NCBI GenBank assembly: GCA_015501585.1
Contig: JADNRY010000455.1
Coordinates: 1 to 47,319 of the forward strand
Origin: Rhodocollybia butyracea
Lineage: Eukaryota > Basidiomycota > Agaricomycetes > Agaricales > Omphalotaceae
Direction of reading: 5' to 3'
DNA: 47,319 bases
Within the stretch, counting starts at the first letter, position 1; every line of letters begins with the position of its first letter. A program made the translations under genes and the position numbers. The notes under the pieces were generated by a model. The model searched no databases, was not told where the DNA came from, and worked only from the letters and a program-made list of their open reading frames with translations. Below, in pieces: positions 1-8,425 of the stretch.

Positions 1-485
1 CCGATAGACCAAACGGTCTATCTTATCTTTCTATTTATTATTAATTATATAATAAATCCGTTACTATAAGTATTGTATGATTACTTAAGAGTCTAGTTAG
101 TCTTTTACACCGTCGTACACACAATAGTATCCTATTTGTCGTGTTCACCGGTGTTCTTAAGGACTTTGCCCATAGGGCGCGTTATAACTGAATCGCCCGA
201 CACACTCAAAATTGGTATCACTCCTTGGGATAGATTGTACGGAGTAGGGGGGGTGTTGGAGTTTACTCCGTATGTACATATCGGGACTCATACAGGCAGC
301 TTTGGCCATCCCTATTTTGTATATGCCGTGCTTACTTTATACTGTACAGCTTGTATTTAGGTCACATAGAGACGGCGTATACAACTCCCTCAGTTGCTTT
401 CTACACAACTGAGGTGAGATCGTTTCCATATATTTATTTATCTACTTACTGACATACTTACAGTTGATCTTACCTTAACAACGAC
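1..485. other. No recognised gene; short hairpin at the left edge
   Basis: No recognisable coding sequence. Positions 3-22 form a perfect inverted repeat, GATAGACC-aaac-GGTCTATC, and a second short hairpin (CTCAGTTG...CAACTGAG) lies near 389-411. The composition suggests repeat-derived spacer, but I cannot assign a family. Confidence 0.4.
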
Positions 486-650
486 TCCCGGTAAGATTCC
501 GGTACCTGCGGGTAACACCCGTGGGAATACCTGGTAACCTGTAACCCGCGGGTGCCGGTACCGGGTTCCCACGGGTTAGACCCTGTCACAGGTCATGGGT
601 TGATGCCGCCGGTGGCCGGTTACCGGCACCCAGAGTCATGTCCATCCTTA
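486..650. repeat. GC-rich MITE-like repeat, partial copy
   Basis: This GC-rich block is made of short words such as ACCCGTGGGAATACCTG and its complement, and ends in GTCATGTCCATCCTTA. The same words and the same terminal sequence (GGACTCGTGTCCATCC) recur at 11470-11585, 11889-12264 and 21569-22225. It contrasts sharply with the AT-rich flanks. Only one terminus is visible, so it is probably a truncated copy. Confidence 0.6.
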
Positions 651-795
651 ATAGAGTGGTGTAAAGAGTACATTACTCACCGTTAAGCCAGGAAAAAGAT
701 CTTCCACACACCAAAAATGGTCCAGAGATGTGACATGAAGCCTAATAAGGCAAACAAAGACAACATCTGTGTTAAAGTCATGATTTATACAAAGT

Positions 796-869
796 GTCCA
801 GACTGGGGATTGAACCCAGGACCTTCTGGTGAAATCCCAAGATACTCTAACCAACTGAACTATCTGGCC
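796..869 (-). tRNA. tRNA-Glu-like sequence (pseudo-tRNA or SINE head)
   Basis: Read on the minus strand, these 74 nt fold as a tRNA. The acceptor stem is GGCCAGA/TCTGGAC with one mismatch, there is a D arm, and the T arm is perfect (CTGGG TTCAATC CCCAG). The internal Pol III promoter looks good: an A-box-like TAGTTCAGTTGG and B box GGTTCAATCCC. The anticodon arm resembles tRNA-Glu(UUC) but carries an extra base, so the loop is 8 nt or the stem has a bulge. No run of four T follows the 3' end. A functional tRNA is therefore doubtful; a tRNA-derived SINE or pseudogene is more likely. Confidence 0.55.
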
Positions 870-1276
870 ATGGTTAACAACTATGAAGTTGTATCTCTTA
901 AGTGCCAGAGCCAGATGTTCCCTTTGGTAGGTCCCCTTACACAAATGCTCTGTGAGTCTCACATTGATGCCTCTGTATCAGGAACACCCATGTCAGTAGT
1001 ACACACTTATTATCAAGTCATAGGTGTGTCAGATTATGTAATCCAACAATCTGCAGCTTCTTGGGAAGAAAGTAGCAAGAACTTGGAAAATCACATGATG
1101 CGAGGTAGGTGGATCATGCATTGAGAAAGTAACAGGCTCGGAGTACCATCTTTACCTGTTCGTGATGAGGGATGGAATGGTTCTGGTAATTGTCAATAAG
1201 TTCTCCCATGATGAACAAGTATCTGATTTCCCCATGGTAGTCAGGGGAGCACAGAACAAAGATATTGTACAAGGGC

Positions 1277-1802
1277 ACTTGCTATAACAAGTTGTATGGT
1301 TGTATATAATCTCTTGTTAATCACAAGTCTAGATAATCTTAATCATCTATAAGTAACTATTAATAAAATTACATAACGGTGTCAGAGGGTAAAATTTGGG
1401 CCCGCCTCTGCTTCCCTCCCTTGCAAGCCGGGAAGTTGTCGGTGGGTACTCTAAAGCCTCATTTACACTGAGTATTCATGCGGGCCGGCGGCGCACCCTA
1501 ACCCCTGCCCTAACCCTAACCTAATCATAATCTAAACCCTAATCCAACCCTAAACCCTAACCCAACCCTAAAACCTAAACCCTAACTAACCCACAAGCCC
1601 TTACTGCACTTTTGGCAATGTTGAAGGTTAGCTCTAGGGTTATCCAAGGCTAACCCTAACCTCCGCATTGCTTAATGCTAGCTTTAACGGCACAAAACAT
1701 TAAGAAAATTTGAGCACAAGGGACACCATTATCAGGGACTTTCAACTTGACTTCTCTTGTCAACAGCAAGTCATTATGGTTTAAGTCACTTGTTATAACA
1801 AG
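1277..1802. repeat. Pair of palindromic words flanking the telomere-like block
   Basis: Positions 1789-1802 read CTTGTTATAACAAG, a perfect 14-bp palindrome. Near 1279-1292 stands CTTGCTATAACAAG, the same word with one change. The outer flanks are also related: ACAAGGGCA before the left copy and ACAAGGGAA after the right. These may be the ends of one small element enclosing the telomere-like repeat, but I see no clear target duplication. Confidence 0.35.
1494..1590. repeat. Degenerate telomere-like CCCTAA repeat (interstitial)
   Basis: About 100 bp of imperfect CCCTAA units, with variants such as CCCTAAA, CCAACCCTAA and ACCTAAA. Two stray copies (TAGGGTTA, AACCCTAACC) lie near 1630-1665. This is the fungal telomere unit TTAGGG seen from the C-rich strand. 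Because the window continues for 45 kb on one side and 1.5 kb of unrelated sequence on the other, it is internal. It may mark an old telomere, a subtelomeric repeat or a repair insertion. Confidence 0.75.
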
Positions 1803-2158
1803 GGAATAATTTATTTTTAGATCACTTGTGATAAGAAGTCTGCTTGTATATTAGCATTGTCCCTAGTTGGAGCGTCGGGGTGCGAATCTGCAACTTGGAT
1901 ACTCTAGGGTATCAGCAGAAAAAAGTCGTGCCGCATCTTGGTGATCAAGTTTTTCTACGTCTCAAAGATATAGTGGTGAGCCGTCTTCACGAGAACCAAA
2001 TACAAACTTTAAATGGAGGCATTGTGACCTGTTTACATGTAAATTGTTCACAACCCAGTCACTGGCTGGCCACCGGCACATGTGAAAACCAAAGATTGTG
2101 AACAGTGCCCGTCACGAATCACATACAGTGAAAACTTGGTTGAAACTATACAGTACAC

Positions 2159-4744
2159 TCAGTTTGTCAAAATATCTGCTGCCTGACATCCATGTGAATT
2201 AGTGCAAATATGAGAGAAATATGGCCCTTGAGCTCACCTTTTCTCCAATTGCATATGCTACTGATTGAATGTGACATGAAAGCTCCTGAGGGTAAGTTCA
2301 GGAGAAATCATTCAAAATTTGAATATTTGCCACTTGCCATCGGAAGAATGGATGCATCAACCTGTCAATGAGAGTTCAGAATACTATACGGACCGAGACA
2401 GATATGAATGCTTACAACACGCAAGTTACTTGTGCCATAAACCTTCAGCTGATGATTCACCACACCGCCATCAGCCTCGGGCAGCATCGCCGCGGTACCC
2501 ACAGGATGATATACTGGTCCGCAAGTCTCCCTCACCCACTCGCGAAGGTTGTCATCATTCTTGAACATGTCTGGACTAGGAAGAACATATGCTTGTATAA
2601 TGTCCGACAATGGTGGAGTCGAAAGAAGTTTGAGTGTGAACTTGACAATGTATACCATTAGATCCAAATCGGCATCGTCCACAAGGTAATTTGGGTCAAT
2701 TAGAGGGGGCGCAATGGGATCAGCAGAGCCAACATGAACCGAACCACGGGATAATGGATGCATTATGGCACTGACAAAGCTGGTGTACTTCCTTCCAGGG
2801 ACAGGAACAGGATAAGGAATGGGTTGGTGGCCAATATAATTGAGCACTCTAGATAACGGAAAAATTAAGAAGATACACTTGACCATGCTGTAGACCACAA
2901 AATCACAAACTCTGCTTGAGCATGTCCTTCATTTAGAAACCACTGGCTTTGAAGACTGTGCTGCTTTCTCAAGCCCTGCTGCACAGACGGATGTACATCT
3001 TGCTTGATATTCCTGTTCTTTTCAGCGTGCTCTAGCCATGATTGTAACTGCTCAGAGTTTCCCAAGACTTTTGCTGGAAGAAAAAGAAATCCAGGAGCAG
3101 GGGCTGATGCCAGAAGTCCCTGTTGGTGTTTACTACATTTGTAAACTATAAACAAGCATAAGACTCCCTAGTCTGAACCTGACGCACTAGAGCTCCTCAT
3201 GTTTGTCTAATTCGTGTGGGTCCGAGAGAATATCCATCGTCTGAAACTTGGAGTCAATTTCGGCAATGAATGTTACGCAGACATGATCCTCTGCAAGTAT
3301 TACAGTATCAGATGAGATATGTTCTAGACAGTGAGATCTGGTCATACGAAGGTTCTCCCCAACTCCCGGAAGATTGATAACTTGTTTAATTCCATGTTTC
3401 GCAAGGATTTCTGGATTGCCTATTCCTGAAAGTTCAAGCAGTTGAGGCGTTTGTAATGCTCCTGTTACAATGAGATATGGGAGACTATGAAAGTGCAACT
3501 CTTACCTGCAGAGAGAATAATATCGCGTCTTACGCCATTTATAACAAATCTAGTCCCGTTGTACATAAACTCGACACCAGTAGCGATTTGTTGTCCATTG
3601 TTTTCTGATTTCTGAAGTAGAACCTGAGCAATTGTACAATGAGTTGCGCGTATGCTGAAGTGGGTTCTGTATTCTGTACCTTCTCAGCCTGTGCATGGGT
3701 AAGAATCAAAAGATTCTGTCGCGAAGCATTTGGCTCAAAATACCCTGTGGCGGAGTATGATCTCTTTGCAGTACGCGGATCCACGGAGGTAAATGACGTC
3801 ATTGCACCAACATTTACTCCATTACCCTGTAATTGCTTGATGCTAAGCAACCGAGGGTGGGTCGAAAGTCTTACATACCGTTTCTCCATTTCTAGGCACT
3901 CCGAGTTTTTCAGCAGCATCAAAAAGAAGGGCATGCTGCTCTGTGAGTAGCGATGGAAATGATTTTTTGATAGGGCCTATTATGGCTTGATTAGACAATC
4001 GATATGTTAGCAGACTTTTGCAATACCAGAAGAACCGTGAATGTGAGGATCAGGCTGGGCTGCATACTTAATGGAGTCTGAAGGGGATAGTTGACTGGGA
4101 AGCATTTTCTCACTCTGATGGACAAAATAAGTGAATGAAAGTCATGGCCTAAGTGCTATCACACCTTCATGATATACTTTAGCATATCATTCCAGTTCCA
4201 ACCAGGATTCCCTAGATGTTCCAGTGCATCAAATTCTTCTTTTGAAGGTCGGAACAGTCCAAGGAAATTGCTCTGGAGTAAGCATATTGCATAAGGCATT
4301 GCATCGAACTCGATGTCAGCCATCAGAATGGATATGCTTACAAGAGATGAGCCCCCTAGTCCTTTTCCACGAGGCTGAAGAACAACTCGATCATTTGCCT
4401 TACGTTGAGGAACAGAAAAAAATGTCCAATCATATACTGGATTCGCAATTGCCCGTCCCATGAAACCTATATGAGAATCCACAATTTGACTGACCGACAA
4501 ACCTGAATATTGCAAAATACCTGGTATATCAATCTCGGGAACTCCACTGTCATGTCCTCCTGCTTCAATAACCCCAACAGTAGTATTCAAATTTTCACTC
4601 AACCTGTAGGTTGATTAATGTCAACATGTACCAATATATGAAACTAACAAACCTCGCGGCAAGTGTTAAGCCACTAGTACCTCCACCAATAATTAGATAA
4701 TCAAAGGTAGTGGAGCAGAAGTGGTCGATAGATACAATCGGCAT
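2159..4744 (-). CDS. GMC family FAD-dependent oxidoreductase (aryl-alcohol/glucose oxidase-like)
   Basis: A flavin-dependent alcohol or sugar oxidase/dehydrogenase of the glucose-methanol-choline family. My model has 14 exons: 4653-4744, 4342-4603, 4165-4272, 4027-4114, 3879-3985, 3680-3835, 3506-3623, 3348-3461, 3188-3290, 2899-3132, 2416-2848, 2338-2361, 2238-2285, 2159-2182. These sum to 1911 nt, 636 residues, with no internal stop, the normal family length. Visible motifs: FAD-binding YLIIGGGTSGLTLAARL near residue 16; GMC signature 1 around GKGLGGSS; signature 2 GALQTPQLLELSGIG; VGENLQDH across an intron; the catalytic region CGPVYHPVGTAAMLP; and a second active-site His in LSCHIQS near the C-terminus. 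No signal peptide is evident, so it may be intracellular. One intron (2286-2337) appears to use a GC donor. The substrate cannot be inferred from sequence. The exon 10/11 junction is the least certain. Confidence 0.93.
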
Positions 4745-4797
4745 ACTGGTGAAGCAGAAATTGTGAAGCAAAAACGTGTGAGACTTCCTATAGAGTC

Positions 4798-4803
4798 TTT
4801 ATA
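4798..4803 (-). promoter_or_regulatory. Candidate TATA box of the GMC oxidoreductase
   Basis: On the minus strand TATAAA (within ACTATAAAGACT) lies about 54 nt upstream of the predicted start codon at 4744. Position and sequence fit a fungal core promoter, but no transcript start is known. Confidence 0.35.
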
Positions 4804-4886
4804 GTTTGCGCCTCAGGCAATGGTGTGTATAAATATGCTAAGACACAGCCTCATAATTTGCTATTTAGGCATGGCCTGACAGTTTC

Positions 4887-5075
4887 GCTCTTTCCGTGGG
4901 TATCGGCTTATTTGGGTTGACATAGGAACTTCTCTATGAGAAACCAAAATGTTTACCACTCTATTAACCTGAATATGTGCTTATTATTTGTGCTTCGTAT
5001 CCGCTCTTTCCGTGGGTATCAGTTTATTTATTTGGTTGACACCAGAATCTTTCTTTGTGAAATTAGAATGTGTCC
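4887..5075. repeat. Direct repeat upstream of the GMC gene
   Basis: The words GCTCTTTCCGTGGGTATC, a run of TTATTTGGGTTGAC type, and a following ...GAAA(C/T)xAxAATGT are present at about 4887-4955 and again at about 5003-5071, a spacing of 116 bp. The two copies are imperfect. They lie 140-330 bp upstream of the GMC start codon, so they could be promoter elements or a small duplicated repeat. Confidence 0.6.
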
Positions 5076-5440
5076 ATAGTCGATTGATAAAGTAAGATCC
5101 CATGGAGTGGAAGAAGAACCGCCGGGAAGAGCGGAAAGCCTCAGAGGGATGATGATGACCAAATTCTTGATGCATAGATCAAGTTCCCAAGTATGAACCC
5201 GGGGCTGAGCCTTGTGACGCCAGTCATCACCACACCTTTTGATGGTAATACATTCGAATCCAGAATTTGTAATGAATAGCGAATAATTTGGGTGCATTAC
5301 CACCTTTGAGACACACCAGCACTTTATATGGTAAATCAAGATAAGATACCGCTGGACCCTATTACCTCCACTTTGATATGTCACACATCAGCAGATTCAC
5401 AATCCTGTAGGAAGCATGGGAGGTGTAAAATGTATGGGGC
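5076..5440. other. Spacer with no clear gene
   Basis: An open frame exists on the minus strand (5028-5384), but it has no recognised domain and no convincing codon pattern. I treat the stretch as the far upstream region of the GMC gene meeting a repeat element. Confidence 0.3.
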
Positions 5441-6407
5441 ATTTTAGTCCCACAGGCATCTATTGCCTAATATAGTAATTTATCAAAAATACCAAATGTG
5501 TCTAACTCTATGAGAAAAACATAAGTGTTTGATAATTGCCTAATTTGGTAATAAAAACAGCTTTGACCTCAGCCACTATAGAAATTTAAAAATTTCCTAA
5601 TATAGTAATTTTTAAAATGTCATAAATAATGTACAACCTAATCTTGGACATGTCCAACCTCACCTTGGTCATGTCCAACCTAACCTTGGTCATGTCCAAG
5701 TTGCCCCTGGTCATGTCCAAGTTGCCCCAGGTCATGTCCAAGCTGTCCTTGGCCAGATCCAACTCAGCATGAGCCAGCAGCTTCCCTTCTCTTCCCACTG
5801 CCCCATGTACCTGCAATTAGCCCACCAAAACACTCCCCAAGGTTGCACACACTTCACATATAAACTGACATCTCTCCTGCACCATCTTATTCCACTCTGG
5901 AGGCTGACATCTCTCCCAAAGCATTTTATACTGCTTTCCAAGCATCCCCTACTCCTCTCTCAGCACCCTCTACTCCCCCTCTGTCACCCCCACTGCACCC
6001 CCTACTCCTACCCTGGAAGTTCCACACCCCTCCCAAGAGGTCTCCCTCCTCTCCCACAAGGTACCCTATCCCTCCCAGGGCATACCCTATCCTACCCCTG
6101 GTCATGACCAACTTGACCCAGGTGACCAGGTCATGGCCTACTTGCTTGGACATGACCCACTTCCCTGGACAAGACCAAGCCATCCTGGACATGACCAAGG
6201 CACCTTGGATTTGCCAGGGACTTTGAGTCTTTTTAGTCAGGTCAATGTAACAAAAGTGTAGACTAATAAGACTAAAAAAGTGGTTGCCTGAAGTGCTTGA
6301 ATTGGCCTTATACTTAAGTCAGCTCAGGTTACTCAAGCCAACCTGAAGTAGGCATATTTACTCAAGTTAACTCAAGTCAACTTAAGTATTTTAGACTTTT
6401 CCTGATG
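5440..6407. mobile_element. Truncated copy (one arm) of a large inverted-arm repeat family
   Basis: In order it has an AT-rich inner part with 'attaccaaattagg' words and a 'gtggctgaggtcaaagctg' word (complement); a 21-bp minisatellite built on GGTCATGTCCAAGTTGCCCC (about 5636-5770); a CT-rich block (5770-6060); a second GTCATGACC-type block (6090-6210); the conserved GTCTTTTTAGTCAGGTCAATG (6228-6248); subterminal CAAGTCAACTTAAGT-type repeats (6300-6390); and the end TTTTAGACTTTTCCTGATG at 6407. The same parts occur in the same order, inverted, in the copy at 37243-40138. No coding capacity is visible, so it is non-autonomous. The left end appears cut off. Confidence 0.7.
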
Positions 6408-6484
6408 TAAACATAAACGATACTTGCTTTAAGTGAATATATGTGGCGAAATATAACAGAACTCACCTGGTTTGACCTTTGCCT

Positions 6485-7352
6485 CTTTTGAACTTGAAGC
6501 ATCATGAACATCTATAATCCTGCAGGGAACTTAAAAGCATATAAGGAAATATACTACACCAGATCACACAAGAAACTTACTGGCATCCGAGAATCCCGAG
6601 ATAGTGACCGAACCGCTTGGGGGAGAAACAGCGAGAGAATTCTGGAGAACAGGAGAAGTAGGAGCAGGTACCGCACCCAAATCATGTTGCTGTTTCCTGG
6701 CAGCATACTCGAGGAGAGACCACTTAACCAGAGGATGTTTTGAAGTAGCAGGGGGAGGAGGTTGTACAAGCGACAAATTAAGAGGATCGGAGTCAGATTT
6801 TGGCGGGCTAGGGGGATGCAAAAATAACAAAGCTGGGTCTATTCTGAAGTCTAGTAACAAAAGATCATTGGTAGATGGATGTGGAGGAGACGACATTGCA
6901 TATGAGGGAGATTCCATCGAAGGAGGAGAGTTGATTGTATAGATTTGAACCGAGAGGAGTTCCATCTCATGATTAATACGACTGATGATATTGGATAGCT
7001 TGCCCCCTTCAGGATCTTTGATCTGGAGAACTGCTTTCAGTGTTGGCCGCCATTTCAAGTCATTGTAAGGAATAGTGGTACCATGATAAACATCTCTGAG
7101 CTGCTGTTCTATGACAGGAAAGGACAAGTCAGTTGTGGTGTAAGTAAGTAGAAGGTTCCAGCATTCCAGTTCTAATTCAGCTGGAGACGAGGGGTTTGAT
7201 GGAATATCATACATTGTGAGTGAAGGATGTAGAGAACAACAGAGAAGTTGGATGTATGCGAGTGAAGCAACCAGAAGTCCTAAAGGCTGACACCAATAAA
7301 ACAATGAGCACAAAAGGATGAATCCAATTGTGCGGTGAAGGGATGACTCCAA
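6485..7352 (-). CDS. Unrecognised protein, possibly transposon-encoded
   Basis: A minus-strand frame runs from 7352 to 6564 without a stop. The first roughly 45 residues are hydrophobic, so the real start may be the Met at about 7212, giving a protein starting MYDIPSNPSSPAELELE. The part that follows is well mixed in composition (WNLLLTYTTTDLSFPVIEQQ), then becomes Pro/Ser-rich. After GFSDAS a good donor (GTAAGT) suggests an intron and a second short exon near 6485-6515, whose continuation would run into the repeat element ending at 6407. I recognise no domain. Its position between a repeat element and a hAT remnant suggests a transposon gene or a host gene broken by insertion. Confidence 0.45.
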
Positions 7353-8425
7353 TCACTGTTGGAGGCAACGACAAGCGCAAAATGGAGTTGGCAATGAACG
7401 ACGATGGTGGGGGAAGAAGGACAAGTACAATAAGCACTCAAACAGGTCACGTGAAACTTGCGAGTCAAGTCTCGGCTGGCATCTCAGCACTAGTGAAATC
7501 TGGGCGCTAATGGACTTGACAATTTTTCTAGTTGGGTGCTAACCCAGTCGCTCTTGTATTGCTACCATCACTTGGTCTTGGTCGTCGCCGCCGTTGACAT
7601 CATGGAAGACTCCTCTACACCCAGAATTGGTGTCAGCCTTTTCGACACCTCGACAATTGGCTTCAGCCTTTTGTCACACACTTGGAGCCATCCTTGTGCA
7701 TGGTGCAGTCATTTTTGAGATGGAGACTGTGTTGACAGCTGTTCGGGAATATTTCAGGAATTCTCCACAATGGATTGGACCACTTCGGTTATTGGTTTTT
7801 TGCTATATAAGGTGCGGTTGATTCTTGTCTTTTCTTTTGTTCCTTTCTTACTTTCCTCATCATGGGCACCTCTAAACATACTCAAAAGAAGAAAGCTGTC
7901 CCTGCTTGTGCTTCTTCTCATTCTTCCATCTCAATGGCCTCCTCTCCCACACCTGCTACCACTGCTGTCTCTTGTCGCTCATCACAATCAACCATATCCA
8001 GCTTTTTGTCGCCAGCAGTCACTCCCACTCCTGGTTTCGGCAAACATCCTCGTGGCAGCTTGCCTGGTCAGCAGGGCGATGACAAAGGAAGTCAGTCAGA
8101 TGGAGGGACTTCTTCTTGTACGAAGAGGATTCACATTGGAACGATCATTTCACGGAAGGTGCAACAAATGAGGAGATTCTCAGTATGTCCATTAACACAT
8201 CTTTTATTACTTTCACACTGACTCTTTTAGAGCTGCAGATGGCTGGTTGGAGTTCTCCGTGTTACAAGCACTATTGTATGCCCCCTTCCATTGACGATAC
8301 TAATCTGGCTATCGTTCAATACAAGTTTGTCTGCAAAGGGTGCTAATCTATTTCAAATTATTTTGCATTGGTGTCTACCTTTGTTTTCACAATTGGAGTC
8401 ATCCTTTTGTGCCTTCATAATTGGA
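7297..8425. repeat. Dispersed CACAATTGGAKTCATCC words in the hAT 5' region
   Basis: The word CACAATTGGATTCATCC and the following TTTTGTG occur on the minus strand near 7297-7335, in a changed form near 7657-7710 (ACAATTGGCTTCAGCC...), and near 8389-8425 (CACAATTGGAGTCATCC, then AATTGGATTCTTCC). Such repeated words in both orientations are typical of subterminal transposase-binding arrays of hAT elements, but I cannot define element ends. Confidence 0.4.

Noticed and set aside
648..1124. Overlapping open frames on both strands
   Set aside because: They run through the tRNA-like sequence and have no protein-like composition or domain.
5586..6198. Several open frames in the CT-rich and minisatellite region
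   Set aside because: Low-complexity repeat translation in all frames; the same DNA in the 37243-40138 copy codes for nothing consistent.
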